From assembly GCF_000214375.1 (NCBI RefSeq), contig NC_015578.1, positions 992,001 through 1,056,000 on the forward strand: a DNA stretch of 64,000 nucleotides, in the 5' to 3' direction. The stretch's first letter is position 1, and every line of letters starts with the position of its first letter. Below are positions 1-9,635 of this stretch, piece by piece. Position numbers and translations under genes: made by a program. A model generated the notes under the pieces. It saw nothing but the letters and a program-made list of their open reading frames with translations, had not been told where the DNA came from and did not search any database. This DNA is from Treponema primitia ZAS-2. GTDB taxonomy: Bacteria; Spirochaetota; Spirochaetia; Treponematales; Breznakiellaceae.

Positions 1-747
1 ACGGTCAACTTGGTCCGTATGTCCATCGATGCAGAACTTTCCGGTATCAGCATAAACGGCGCGCCCCTGTCAGGATTTGACCGGACCATTATGAGCTACG
101 GCAGTTCCACAACACCAAAAATTACCACCACTGCTGAAACAATAAATGTGTCCGGCACGCTTTCTGATCCTAATGGGGCGGTGAACGCCCTGGACAATCA
201 TCCCCTGGCCCTGGGATCAAACCGGCTGACCCTGACGGTAAATGCCGAGGACCCCGGATACCGCAATACCTATACTATCTGGGTAAGGCGCAACTCCATC
301 CCCGGCACTGGAAGCGAGCCTGGTGGTGGAACTGACCCCGGTGGTGGAACCGATCCTGGCGGTGGGACTGACCCCGGTGGCGGGACTGACCCTGGCGGTG
401 GAACCGACTCCGGTAGCGGCGGTGCTGCGCCGGCCTTTACCCTTTCTCTGCCTACGGAAATAACGGGTATCACAGGTAGTCCTGCGGATGGAACGGCGCT
501 TATCTATAAACAGGGGACTGTGGGTGATTCCGACAAACCCCGCAGCTTTACGGTAAGCGTACCTACCGGGCAGGGACTTACCGTATATGGCTGGTATGTG
601 GATGGGCTGCAACGAGGCAGTGAATATTCCTTCAATGTGGACGCGGTAAGCTACCCGCTGGGGACTCATAGGGTGAGTGTTATCATCCTTAAGAATGGGA
701 AACACTATTCCTATGAAAAGACCTTTACTGTTCATTATGATAAGTAG
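1..747 (+). CDS. Cadherin-like beta-sandwich surface protein, 3' part
   Basis: The frame is open from base 1, so the true start lies left of the window; 248 codons are visible. Residues about 10-97 match the cadherin-like beta-sandwich pattern: an LSGISINGAPLSGF-type opening, then a GSNRLTLTVNAEDPG stretch closing with Y-T-I-W-V-R-R. A hydrophilic linker of five P-G-G-G-T-D units follows, then a second Ig-like domain of about 105 residues. Such proteins are usually extracytoplasmic. The stop is 12 bp before the next lipoprotein gene, so the two are probably co-transcribed. The exact role is unknown; this is a domain-level call only. Confidence 0.7.
   Translation, partial: TVNLVRMSIDAELSGISINGAPLSGFDRTIMSYGSSTTPKITTTAETINVSGTLSDPNGAVNALDNHPLALGSNRLTLTVNAEDPGYRNTYTIWVRRNSIPGTGSEPGGGTDPGGGTDPGGGTDPGGGTDPGGGTDSGSGGAAPAFTLSLPTEITGITGSPADGTALIYKQGTVGDSDKPRSFTVSVPTGQGLTVYGWYVDGLQRGSEYSFNVDAVSYPLGTHRVSVIILKNGKHYSYEKTFTVHYDK
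319..408 (+). repeat. Five 18-bp tandem repeats encoding P-G-G-G-T-D
   Basis: Five in-frame 18-bp units encode P-G-G-G-T-D and differ only at synonymous third positions. They form a flexible linker between two beta-sandwich domains. Copy number could change by slippage without breaking the frame. Confidence 0.85.
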
Positions 748-759
748 GGGGAGGAAATA

Positions 760-3700
760 ATGAAAAAAGCCAATCGAATAATTATTCTGTGGGCCCTGGT
801 ATGTATCTTTCTCCTCTGGGGATGTTCCGATATATTAAAAGAATCGGTAAATTTTGAGCTGCCTGAAAACAAGGGCCTGGTCCTGGTAATCATCAACGGT
901 TCTGATGGTGCGGGGCGTACCTTGCTGCCCAAAGCCCCGGATTTTGTCCGCTACGATCTGGTCTTTACCAAAGGCGCCGCTGAGGAATCCTATCCGGATT
1001 GGAAAACCACTGATGTAATAAGCCTGAACGTGGGGGAGTGGGCCCTGGAACTTACCGCCTATGTGGCCGGAGCTGCATTGCCCCTGGCTGCCGCCAAGGG
1101 CAATGCCACAGTAACGGTAAGCCCAAGCGCCCCCGCCACAGTAAACGTAAGCCTCTATGCCCTTACCGGCGGACAGGGGACCCTTAGTTACAATATCACG
1201 CTGCCCACAGATTTGAGTTCCGCCCAAATGATTGTGAGCCCCTTTGCCGGGGGAAGCGATCAAACGGTGGATTTACTGCTTAGCGGCGCTTCCGGTTCCC
1301 TGCCCCTAGCATCGGGAGATTATCGTTTAACCCTGACCCTGAATAAGGACGGACTCCCTGCGGGAAAAACCGTTGCCCTGCAGATCTACGACAATCTAGT
1401 GACCGAAGCGACGTATGAATTTAAAGATGCCGACTTTAGTTCCGCAGTAACCATAAGCGGCCCGGTTCCAACAAAAACGGGGTATACGGTAACGGAGATA
1501 TATATTTATAGCAGCGCCGGTCAGAAGATTGATGCAGCAGTTGGGGGTATAAACACGGCAAAAACCGCATGGTCCTTCACGGTGCCATCGGGGTATGAAT
1601 CGGTGTATTTTAAGGTGGAAGTGTGTAAAGATGGAACCCTTGCCCCAAAATTTCTCAGCAAACCCATTGCCCTTGACCAACTGCAAAGCCATGATGGGGA
1701 GGGAGCAATAGCGCTGGACTTTACGTATGCTATTACCATTCCCACAAGTTTAAGCGGCGGCAGTGTTACTGCGGTCCCTGTGGAAGCCTTTGAGGGGCAG
1801 ACCGTTACCCTTACGATGCACCCGGATAGCGGTAAGCAGTTTAAGGGGGGGAGCCTGAAATACAAGGGTATCACCCAGGAAAAGGGTGTCATTCTGGAAA
1901 CACAGACGGTTTCTGGTGATGAAACTGCGTCCTTTGTCATGCCTGCGGAGGATGTGGGCATTGCTGCGGAGTTTAAAACGCCGCTTACGGCAGGGTTGTT
2001 CAAGAAGAATGCTGCTGAAAGCCTTGAAGAAATAACCGGAGACTATACAACGCATTCCCTTGCCAATGCACTGAGTTACATCAAAACATCAGCATCTGTC
2101 AGTCCGGGAGATCGCTTTGTCATAATTTTAGGTGAGACTACGAATGCGACCCTCTCGCCGGCAAGCAGCACTGGTGATAGCACCGGCTATCTTAGCAAAG
2201 CTGTCACCGTTACCTTGCAGGGAAGTGGAGCAGCCCGGGAGGTGAGCCTTGACAATAGCGGCTCTCTTTTTGTTGTTGGTAATAATGCCGAATTGATTTT
2301 AGGTGATAAGATTATCCTGCAAGGACGTAATTCAAACGGCTATAGTTTAGTGCGCGTTGAGGGCACGGGTAAGCTAACCATGCAGAGCGGATCGGAAATT
2401 AAAGGAAATAAAACCTCTGCCAGTGTAAGCGGAGGTGGGGTGTCTGTAACATCCGGTGGAACCTTCACGATGGATGGCGGAACCATAAGTGGTAATTACG
2501 CTGCCAGCAACGGAGGTGGGGTGTATGTAACATCCGGTGGAACCTTCACGATGAATGGCGGAACCATAAGCGATAATACCCACAACGCCTCCTCCTCCTT
2601 CTCCGGTGGAGGGGTATTTGTAGAGACTGCTGGTGAAACAACTTCCAAATTCTTTATGAATGGCGGAGCCATAAATCGTAATACCTCCTCAAGCCGTGGC
2701 GGGGGGGTGAGTGTACTCAGCGGAACCTTCACTATGACTGGTGGAACCATAAGTGGTAATATCTCTGCCACTGCTGCCATTTCAGCCTCTTCCGGTGGGG
2801 GGGTATCTGTATCTGGAGGAACCTTCATTATGGATGGCGGAACCATAAGCGGCAATACCGCCTCTGCCACCGACTCATCTGCCACTACCAGTGGTGGGGG
2901 GGTATCTGTATCTGGAGGAACTTTTACTATGAATGATGGAACTATAAGCGGTAATACCACCACTACCACCACCTACAGTACCTCCTCTGGTGGGGGGGTA
3001 TCTGTATCTAGTGGAGCCTTCGTGATGACTGGCGGAACCATAAGCGGCAATACCGCCACATCACCCAATGATAACAATCCCGCTGCCTACGGCGGGGGGG
3101 TGAATATATCTGGTGGAGCCTTCGAGATGACTGGCGGAGCCATAATCGGTAATGCTACGACATCCTCCCCTACCTCCCCTTCCATTAAGATCAATGGTGG
3201 TGGGGTGTATGTATCTGGTGGAACCTTTACTATGAAAGACGGACTCATCAGCGCTAATACTGCCCCCTTCGGTGGCGGGGTGTACGTGTCCGGCGGAACA
3301 ACCAAGTTTGTTGAGAAAGCATCTCTTAGTGCTAATATTGCTGAAGAAGGCGGCGGGGTGTACGTAAGCGGTGGCTCCTTCACTCTGGCTGGCGGCGCTA
3401 TCAACGGCAATATCGCCAATGGCGGATCTTATTCCAGAGGCGGCGGGGTGTATGTCAAGACCGGTATCTTCACCATAAGCGATGGAACCCTCGACAATAA
3501 CAGCGCCATAGCTTCAGTCGCCTCCTATGGGGGCGGGGTGTATGTCGGCGGCGGAACCGTGAACATGACAAAAGGAACTATCACCGCCAATATCTCCTCA
3601 TGTGAGTCCTATTCCTATGGCGGCGGAGTGTACCTGGACGGCGGAAAATTTACCATAAGCGGAGGTACCTTCAGTAATAATACCGCATCCTCACTTACCC

Positions 3701-4047
3701 CCTCCTATTCCCGAGGCGGCGGAGTTTACGTGTACACCGGAACCTTTGAAATGGCCGAGCTTGGCCGTATAGATACCAATAACCTGGTATGTATTGAGCC
3801 CGGTAAATGGATAACCCTTACCAAGCCGTTTACCGGCGCCGGTCCCATCGCCCTTATCGACCTTTCCGGCAGCTCCAGTAGTTGGCTCCCCCCTATAAAA
3901 GTGCTTAAGAAAGAAACATCATTTGGAACCCAGGATATCCCTCTGGATCGTTTTCTCCTGGGAGATTTTGTGATAGGCCCCCAGCGGAAATCCATTGAAG
4001 CCATGGGGTATTTTCTCAATACCGACGGAACCTTACAGTCATGGTAG
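760..4047 (+). CDS. Large lipoprotein with beta-helix (Pmp-like) repeats
   Basis: The 1095-aa product starts with a lipoprotein signal (L-L-W-G-C, lipidated Cys22), so it is membrane anchored and probably surface exposed. Residues about 325-410 look like a divergent InlB-type B-repeat ending F-V-M-P-A-E-D-V. From about residue 530 to 1020 there are many copies of a 'GGGVYVSGGTFTM-GGTISGN' type unit, the pattern of right-handed beta-helix polymorphic outer-membrane-like proteins. The ATG at 760 follows a GGGGGAGG ribosome site. The gene overlaps the next one by 7 bp. The coding repeats contain several G7 runs. The ligand or adhesive role is not determinable from sequence. Confidence 0.85.
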   Translation: MKKANRIIILWALVCIFLLWGCSDILKESVNFELPENKGLVLVIINGSDGAGRTLLPKAPDFVRYDLVFTKGAAEESYPDWKTTDVISLNVGEWALELTAYVAGAALPLAAAKGNATVTVSPSAPATVNVSLYALTGGQGTLSYNITLPTDLSSAQMIVSPFAGGSDQTVDLLLSGASGSLPLASGDYRLTLTLNKDGLPAGKTVALQIYDNLVTEATYEFKDADFSSAVTISGPVPTKTGYTVTEIYIYSSAGQKIDAAVGGINTAKTAWSFTVPSGYESVYFKVEVCKDGTLAPKFLSKPIALDQLQSHDGEGAIALDFTYAITIPTSLSGGSVTAVPVEAFEGQTVTLTMHPDSGKQFKGGSLKYKGITQEKGVILETQTVSGDETASFVMPAEDVGIAAEFKTPLTAGLFKKNAAESLEEITGDYTTHSLANALSYIKTSASVSPGDRFVIILGETTNATLSPASSTGDSTGYLSKAVTVTLQGSGAAREVSLDNSGSLFVVGNNAELILGDKIILQGRNSNGYSLVRVEGTGKLTMQSGSEIKGNKTSASVSGGGVSVTSGGTFTMDGGTISGNYAASNGGGVYVTSGGTFTMNGGTISDNTHNASSSFSGGGVFVETAGETTSKFFMNGGAINRNTSSSRGGGVSVLSGTFTMTGGTISGNISATAAISASSGGGVSVSGGTFIMDGGTISGNTASATDSSATTSGGGVSVSGGTFTMNDGTISGNTTTTTTYSTSSGGGVSVSSGAFVMTGGTISGNTATSPNDNNPAAYGGGVNISGGAFEMTGGAIIGNATTSSPTSPSIKINGGGVYVSGGTFTMKDGLISANTAPFGGGVYVSGGTTKFVEKASLSANIAEEGGGVYVSGGSFTLAGGAINGNIANGGSYSRGGGVYVKTGIFTISDGTLDNNSAIASVASYGGGVYVGGGTVNMTKGTITANISSCESYSYGGGVYLDGGKFTISGGTFSNNTASSLTPSYSRGGGVYVYTGTFEMAELGRIDTNNLVCIEPGKWITLTKPFTGAGPIALIDLSGSSSSWLPPIKVLKKETSFGTQDIPLDRFLLGDFVIGPQRKSIEAMGYFLNTDGTLQSW
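2400..3740 (+). repeat. Coding beta-helix repeats with G7 tracts
   Basis: Imperfect repeats of roughly 60-130 bp encode the GGGV-(Y/S)-V-S-GG-T-F and GGTISGN strands. Runs of seven G occur at 2701-2707, 2797-2803, 2896-2902, 2992-2998 and 3094-3100, each at the 'GGGV' codons of a repeat. Confidence 0.8.
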
Positions 4048-5330
4048 CTAAACTAACGCTGCCTGTTTATGGCCGGCCCCTGGTTTTGGGGTTTCTCGCT
4101 GCCCTGCTCGCCGCTTCCTGCGATCTGTCCGGGGAGACGGATATCCTGGCAGTGGTGGATCAGAAGGTGTGGGAAGCTTCCGCCCCCCGGATCGCCGTGT
4201 CCTACAGCGTGGAAAATGACAAGGGCTTCACCATTCCTGCGGTGTCCGGGGAGGCTAAGCAGAAGATACCCTTTACCGTGACCTATACTCCCCTGAACCA
4301 GGATTGGGCTTTTACCGGCTGGACCGCCCTTGACCCATCGGGGAAAGTCCTGGCGTCCCGGGATATATACTTTGAGGAACCTAACAACAGTTCTACCCAG
4401 GTGATCATCCTTACGGATACCTACTCCCGGATTACTCTTAAGCCGGTTCTGGCGGAGCGGCCCCTGGTTTGGGACTGGCACCCCAATGGGGGGACCGATA
4501 ACCCGGTGAATATCAATACTCCGGTGGTGGTGCGGTTTACTAAACCGATGCGTGTCGAATCCTTTGTTTTCCGGTACGATGCTAAGGGCGATCCGGTGTG
4601 GCGGAATGAAAGCGGGGAATTCAGAAATATTACCATCCTGGGCAGCCCCGAATTCGGAACCCGGGAACCGGTAAATTACGCCCCCTGGTTTCTCGATCCT
4701 CAGTTAAACGGGGATACCCTGAAGCTGGAAGTGAATTTGGCCTATGCCCGGGAACATTCCCTTGCCTATAGCTATATTTCCGTAACCCTGGGCCAGGAGA
4801 TAAGCTCCGCCGATTATGTTACCCTCTCCGCCCCGGTGCGCTTTCAGTACGCGGTGAATGACGGTTTTGACACCGAAGGCCCGGTGATACGGCGTTTCAG
4901 CGCCGCCCTTCCCGCAGAGGAGGGGGAAGATCCGGTGGAGCTGCCCTATGGGAATCCGGACCACCCTCAGCGCCATCTGGCGCCGGGGGCTCAGTTGGAC
5001 CTTATCATCTCTGCGCTGGATCAGATTTCCCTCGCAGATATCAGACAGATAGAGATTAGCGAAAAAAAGGCCGATGGTTCCGCCGTTTCCGGCCCCATTA
5101 CCTTCTGGTATACTGAAGATTATCAAAAGCCCGAATGGCAGACTCTGATCGCTGATGTGGAAAAAAATTATGGCAATCTGTCGGGGCTTCATATTTTTAG
5201 GTATGAATTTAAAGGGGCCCCCGAATATCAGGGATACATAGATTTACAGGCCGATGTGTACGATCCCCTGGGAAATTTTTCTACCGCCCTGTACAGGATA
5301 TACCAGGAAGGGCCGGAAATTACCGAATAG
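4041..5330 (+). CDS. Lipoprotein with bacterial Ig-like domain
   Basis: The 429-aa product has a signal peptide ending in a lipobox-like L-L-A-A-S-C (Cys27). Residues about 150-270 contain a Big_5/SbsA-like Ig motif (N-I-N-T-P-V-V-V-R-F-T-K-P-M), typical of extracytoplasmic beta proteins. Its ATG overlaps the 3' end of the beta-helix lipoprotein gene by 7 bp, suggesting translational coupling. The next gene follows after 8 bp. I recognise no enzyme motif; a surface or periplasmic structural role in the same complex as its neighbours is an inference. Confidence 0.7.
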   Translation: MVAKLTLPVYGRPLVLGFLAALLAASCDLSGETDILAVVDQKVWEASAPRIAVSYSVENDKGFTIPAVSGEAKQKIPFTVTYTPLNQDWAFTGWTALDPSGKVLASRDIYFEEPNNSSTQVIILTDTYSRITLKPVLAERPLVWDWHPNGGTDNPVNINTPVVVRFTKPMRVESFVFRYDAKGDPVWRNESGEFRNITILGSPEFGTREPVNYAPWFLDPQLNGDTLKLEVNLAYAREHSLAYSYISVTLGQEISSADYVTLSAPVRFQYAVNDGFDTEGPVIRRFSAALPAEEGEDPVELPYGNPDHPQRHLAPGAQLDLIISALDQISLADIRQIEISEKKADGSAVSGPITFWYTEDYQKPEWQTLIADVEKNYGNLSGLHIFRYEFKGAPEYQGYIDLQADVYDPLGNFSTALYRIYQEGPEITE

Positions 5331-5338
5331 GAAAAAGT

Positions 5339-7288
5339 ATGAAAACACGATTGATCCTGACAGTATTCATCCTTGCCATTACCGCCTCCGCCTTTTCGGT
5401 AGAATTTACCCTCCGCCCCCGCTTCTTTGCCCTTTTCCCCCTGGGTGACAAGACCGTAGAACGCTTTGATACGGGCTTTGGGGGGGACCTGCTCTTTGAT
5501 GTGAATATATCCAGCCTCCTCACCAATCCCTGGGGTATCGGCTACTCTGCGGGCCTTGAAGGGGGCGCGGGTTTTACGCCCCTGAAAACCGACGCTGCGG
5601 ACAGTATCAGTTTCCTTTCCGGCGGTCTGGGGCTGGGAGTATTTTACTACCCTATTTCCCGGCTTAACCTGCGGCTGGACGGCGCCCTGGGCCTTTACCA
5701 GGGGAGCCTTTCCTCCGGGGGAAATTCCGCAGAAGGGTCCGAATCCTCCCTGTGGTGGCGGGCCGGAGCCGAGGCGGGGTTCCGGTTTTCACCTCTGATT
5801 ACCCTTTCTGCGAACGTCGGGTACCGTTACTATAATAACCGTTTCAGCGAAAGTACCGGCCCAGCATTCTATTCGGGACTTTACACGGGACTTACCCTGC
5901 AGCTTAATTTTGAAACCCGTTCTTCCTATAGGGGAATTGATGTCCGGCTGGACCAGGACGACGGGATTTACCCCTTGTACCATTCCCTGTACCGGAACAA
6001 CCCTGTAGGGAGCCTTATACTGACAAACCGGGAAAGCGCGGAAATACGGAATGTACGGGTAAGCTTCCAGGCGGGGAGCTACACGTCCTCGGAACTGTTC
6101 TGCGGAAGCGTCCCCCTGCTGGTCCGGGGCAGGAGCACCGAAATTCCCCTGCTGGCGGATTTTTCCCGGGCCCTGATGGATTTTACCGCTGACGGGCGCA
6201 TTATCGGGGAAGTGCTGGTCCGGTATACCCTGCTGGGCGCCGAGCGGACCGCCCTGTTGAGCGTCCCTGTGCAGGTCCATGGGCGCAACAGTTTCCTCTG
6301 GGCCGATCCCTGGGGGCTTGGGGCCTTTGTGTCCCCCACTTCGGCGGATACCCTGGAGTTTTCCAAGCAAATAACCGGCCTGGCCCGGGGGAGCCTGCGG
6401 CCCGAGCTGAACCGGAATATGCAGTTGGGGATCTGGCTCTTTGAGGGTCTCAAAGCTGCGGGTCTGGGCTATGGCGGGCCCCTGGAAACCCCCTATGTGG
6501 AGTACCGCCAGAGCCCTGAGAAAATTGACGATATTCAGTATCCCTTCCAGACCCTGGCCTTCCGTACCGGCGACCTGGACGATCTGGGTCTGCTTTTTGC
6601 GGCGATTCTGGAAGCGGCGGGGATTTCCTCCGCCTATATCCCCCTGGATGACGAATTCATCGTCGCCTGGCCCCTGAACATCAGCGAAGCCCAGGCAGGG
6701 AACTTTTTCAAGGATACGGAGAAACTCCTGGTAGTTAACGGCGAAATCTGGCTGCCCCTGGCCCTATCCGGTTTTAACGATGGGTTCATCGCCGCCTGGG
6801 ACAAGGCGGGGGAACGTTTGAACCGGGCGGAGGCTTCCGGGGAAGGTTTTGAGTTTATCCCCAGCGCCGATGCCTGGACCGTGTATCCCCCGGCTGCGGC
6901 CCCGCCCCTGCGGAACCGGAATACCCGGCCCGATGAAAACGCCGCCGCCGCTGCGGTGGAAAGGGCCCTGAAAAGCTACATTGACCAGGAACTGGCCCCG
7001 GCTATAGTCCGGCTTCAGGAACAGATCCGGGGCGGGGCTACCCCTGCTCTGTACAACCAGTTGGGTCTGCTGCAACTGCGGGCCGGTTCCCACCGGGATG
7101 CCCAAAGGACCTTTGAACAGGCTGCGGGAATGGGGTCCCTTCCCGCCATGCTGAATTTGGGGAACCTGTTTCTCATGGACGATGACTGGAACAATGCGGA
7201 ATCCTGGTTTAACCGGGCCCTGGACACGGACCCTGAGTATGAACCGGCTAAACGGGGATTGGAGAGGGTCAGGGCAGGCCGGGGCTAA
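5339..7288 (+). CDS. Barrel/transglutaminase-like/TPR protein, catalytically degenerate
   Basis: The 649-aa product has a cleavable-looking signal peptide (residues 1-20). Residues about 22-200 resemble an outer-membrane beta-barrel of alternating aromatic strands with G-F-R-F-S-P and Y-R-Y-Y repeats. Residues about 380-470 align with the transglutaminase-like domain of the downstream paralog, but the catalytic Cys is Leu413 (T-G-D-L-D-D instead of G-G-D-C-D-D) and the His region reads D-D-E-F-I-V-A-W. The C-terminus (about 565-640) has two TPR-like helical hairpins. It is the second-last gene of the operon. Probably a non-enzymatic scaffold; family assignment is by internal comparison. Confidence 0.7.
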   Translation: MKTRLILTVFILAITASAFSVEFTLRPRFFALFPLGDKTVERFDTGFGGDLLFDVNISSLLTNPWGIGYSAGLEGGAGFTPLKTDAADSISFLSGGLGLGVFYYPISRLNLRLDGALGLYQGSLSSGGNSAEGSESSLWWRAGAEAGFRFSPLITLSANVGYRYYNNRFSESTGPAFYSGLYTGLTLQLNFETRSSYRGIDVRLDQDDGIYPLYHSLYRNNPVGSLILTNRESAEIRNVRVSFQAGSYTSSELFCGSVPLLVRGRSTEIPLLADFSRALMDFTADGRIIGEVLVRYTLLGAERTALLSVPVQVHGRNSFLWADPWGLGAFVSPTSADTLEFSKQITGLARGSLRPELNRNMQLGIWLFEGLKAAGLGYGGPLETPYVEYRQSPEKIDDIQYPFQTLAFRTGDLDDLGLLFAAILEAAGISSAYIPLDDEFIVAWPLNISEAQAGNFFKDTEKLLVVNGEIWLPLALSGFNDGFIAAWDKAGERLNRAEASGEGFEFIPSADAWTVYPPAAAPPLRNRNTRPDENAAAAAVERALKSYIDQELAPAIVRLQEQIRGGATPALYNQLGLLQLRAGSHRDAQRTFEQAAGMGSLPAMLNLGNLFLMDDDWNNAESWFNRALDTDPEYEPAKRGLERVRAGRG

Positions 7289-7289
7289 T

Positions 7290-8927
7290 ATGAAAAAACG
7301 AAACTCGCCGGTTCTTTTTGCCCTGCTCTTTTTTTTACCTATCCTCTCCATTCATGCTGAACAGGGTCTTGAGTTCCGGCTTGCCCCGGGCGGGGCTTTT
7401 CCCCTTTCTGAAAACCGCTTTGAGCCGGGCTTTGGCCTTTCCGCCGCCCTGGACTGGACCTTCCTGCCCCTGGGCCGCTTGTTCAAGACCGGCCCTTTGC
7501 AGGACCGCCTAAACGCCGGTTTAAGCGGCCAGGGGGGATTAGGCTCCCTGGGCGTAAAGGACGGCTCTTCCCTTTCCCTGCTGGATCTGGGCCTGGGGCC
7601 CCTGGTGCGGCTCGACCTGGGGGAACGGTTTTCCCTGGAAATAACCGGGAACCTGGGCATATACCAGCTCAGCTACGATCAGCTCAAACAGTCCGCCCTG
7701 CGCTGGGGGGGAACCCTCTCAGGCGCTTTCCGGCTGGCCCCCTATTTATCGGTTTTCCTCAACGGGGGCTATCACCGCTATGAATACAACCGGGAACCCC
7801 TGGCCCAAACCCTGAGCATCGGCGCAGGGCTCAGCATAAACCTTCTGGAACTGATCCGGCCTCAGACCCGGATCAAGGCGGAGAAAACCCTGGACAACCC
7901 GGTATTCCCCGTTTCTTTCGCCTGGTACGAGGATAACCCCCTGGCAACGGTCCGGGTGACCAACAATGAGCGGAACACCCTGCGGGATCTGCGGCTGTCC
8001 TTTTTCCTGGAACAGTACATGAACGAACCCTTTCTCCTGCCCGGCATCCCCCAATTAAAGCCCGGCGAATCGGTGGATATCCCCGTAACAGCCCTGTTTA
8101 ACGGGACCATGCTGGACCTGGAGGAAAATACCAACGCCAATGCCCGGATCATCCTGAGTTACCGCAATCTGGGCAGCCGCCGGGAAGCGGATTTTCCCCT
8201 AGAGATACCGGTCTATCACCGGAACGCCATGAACTGGGACGATGACCGCCGGGCTGCTTCTTTCGTATCCCCCCGGGATAGCGCCGCTCAGCTCTTTGCC
8301 CGGTATACCGCCTCGGTGGTGGACCGTCGTCTGCGCCCTGACACTCCCCGAAACATCCAATACGCCCTGGGCCTACTGGCGGCCCTCCAGGAATACGGCA
8401 TTCACTACATCATTGACCCCTCCAGTTCCTACCTGGAGCTTTCGGAAAACGCCTCCGCCCTGGACAACCTTAACTACCCCTACCAGACCCTGCTCTACCA
8501 CGGCGGTGACTGTGACGACCTTTCCATCTTGTTCTGTTCCCTCCTGGAAGTTCTTCGGGTAGATACGGCCTTCATCACCATACCGGGGCATATTTACGCC
8601 GCCTTTGACACGGGCCTGGAAGCCCCAGCCGAAGACCAGGAAAGTGACGGAGGCTTCATTGTGTATGATGACCGGCTCTGGATGCCCGTGGAAATCACCA
8701 TCCCCGAAAAGGGCCTGTACCGGGCCTGGCAAACCGGCATTGAGCAATGGCGAAGCGCCGGTGAAGAGGGAAAATTCTACCCCATGGGTGATTCCTGGGC
8801 CGTCTATCCCCCGGTCAGCGTAGGTGAAGCCGGAAGGGACCCGCCGGCCCTGCCTGGAGAGGATGCCCTCATAGGTGCCTTTGAAAAAGAAATGGAAGGG
8901 AATTTTTCCAAAAAAACAGGTAAATGA
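7290..8927 (+). CDS. Barrel protein with intact transglutaminase-like domain
   Basis: The start at 7290 (M-K-K-R-N-S) gives a 545-aa protein with a signal peptide ending S-I-H-A; it begins 1 bp after the previous stop. The N-terminal 200 residues look like a beta-barrel, as in the upstream paralog. The C-terminal half has a transglutaminase-like core: G-G-D-C-D-D with Cys408, P-G-H-I-Y-A-A-F-D with His434, and W-M-P-V-E-I-T with Glu468, the expected order for the Cys-His-acid triad. The sequence Y-P-Y-Q-T-L-L-Y before the Cys is shared with the paralog, which lost the Cys. The substrate is unknown; envelope protein or peptidoglycan processing is an inference. Confidence 0.75.
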   Translation: MKKRNSPVLFALLFFLPILSIHAEQGLEFRLAPGGAFPLSENRFEPGFGLSAALDWTFLPLGRLFKTGPLQDRLNAGLSGQGGLGSLGVKDGSSLSLLDLGLGPLVRLDLGERFSLEITGNLGIYQLSYDQLKQSALRWGGTLSGAFRLAPYLSVFLNGGYHRYEYNREPLAQTLSIGAGLSINLLELIRPQTRIKAEKTLDNPVFPVSFAWYEDNPLATVRVTNNERNTLRDLRLSFFLEQYMNEPFLLPGIPQLKPGESVDIPVTALFNGTMLDLEENTNANARIILSYRNLGSRREADFPLEIPVYHRNAMNWDDDRRAASFVSPRDSAAQLFARYTASVVDRRLRPDTPRNIQYALGLLAALQEYGIHYIIDPSSSYLELSENASALDNLNYPYQTLLYHGGDCDDLSILFCSLLEVLRVDTAFITIPGHIYAAFDTGLEAPAEDQESDGGFIVYDDRLWMPVEITIPEKGLYRAWQTGIEQWRSAGEEGKFYPMGDSWAVYPPVSVGEAGRDPPALPGEDALIGAFEKEMEGNFSKKTGK

Positions 8928-8931
8928 CCAT

Positions 8932-8972
8932 CGGAAATCTCTAAAAACTCGGTTGGTTTTTAGAGATTTCCG
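8932..8972. terminator. Bidirectional terminator
   Basis: A perfect 17-bp stem (8932-8948 with 8956-8972) encloses a 7-nt loop. The stem contains A5/T5 runs, so it suits termination from both sides. It lies between the convergent genes ending at 8927 (+) and 8976 (-). Confidence 0.85.
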
Positions 8973-8975
8973 ACC

Positions 8976-9635
8976 TTATCTAACAGGCCGCTTTCCCCGG
9001 AGGAATTTTTTCACCGGCTGAGCCAGAAAGTAGCCGCCGAATATGACAATAAACCTGTCCACAATATTTATAGGTATCCGGGACAAAACATCCGCTGCCA
9101 GTAAAGGTACATTATTCCGCAGAAGGCCGAGTTTGAAGGCGTCCTCGGGAGAAAAGAGAATATTTTTTTGCAATAAAACAACGTGAATAACAAAATCAAT
9201 AATGCCCCCAAGAACACTTAGCATGCCGCTATCGGTTATAAATACCAGGAGCAGTATCGCGATTTTGCTGATCGGGGAAGCCGACTCCGGTTCAGTATTT
9301 TCCGCCCAGGACCTGCAGAAACTCCAAATCAGCAGTACTTCCGCAATGCTGCAAAGGATATAATAGTAGGTTGTAACTTGCTCGGTTCTGAGCACGATAA
9401 GAACAGCGGTCAGAATGCCGGTAAGAATCCCCGGTATAGGCCCTGCGGCAAAGCATACAGCGCAGGTAAAGAGGGTGTCCAGAAACAGGGGCAGAAGGAA
9501 GACCTCGCAGATCAGGGTATTCAGGAGAAAATTGCATCCTGTTGCAAAGGCGCACAGAATAATCAGCTTTACAATTTTTCCTGGAGTCAATTTTCTTGCG
9601 CGGGGAACTGCGTTGCAAGATGCGGGCATTACCAT
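8976..9635 (-). CDS. Multi-pass membrane protein, possible ECF S-component-like
   Basis: The 219-aa hydrophobic protein has about six predicted membrane segments. The segment L-F-L-D-T-L-F-T-C-A-V-C-F-A-A-G-P-I-P-G followed by I-L-T-G-I-L-T resembles the 'GP-x-x-G-x-x-x-G' signature of ECF transporter substrate-binding (S) subunits, but the match is weak. The ATG at 9635 overlaps the mtnN stop by 7 bp; a second ATG two codons later (9629) is equally possible. Coupling to mtnN hints at transport of a nucleoside- or thio-compound, which is inference only. It could also be the membrane half of a sensor. Confidence 0.5.
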   Translation of the reverse strand: MVMPASCNAVPRARKLTPGKIVKLIILCAFATGCNFLLNTLICEVFLLPLFLDTLFTCAVCFAAGPIPGILTGILTAVLIVLRTEQVTTYYYILCSIAEVLLIWSFCRSWAENTEPESASPISKIAILLLVFITDSGMLSVLGGIIDFVIHVVLLQKNILFSPEDAFKLGLLRNNVPLLAADVLSRIPINIVDRFIVIFGGYFLAQPVKKFLRGKRPVR

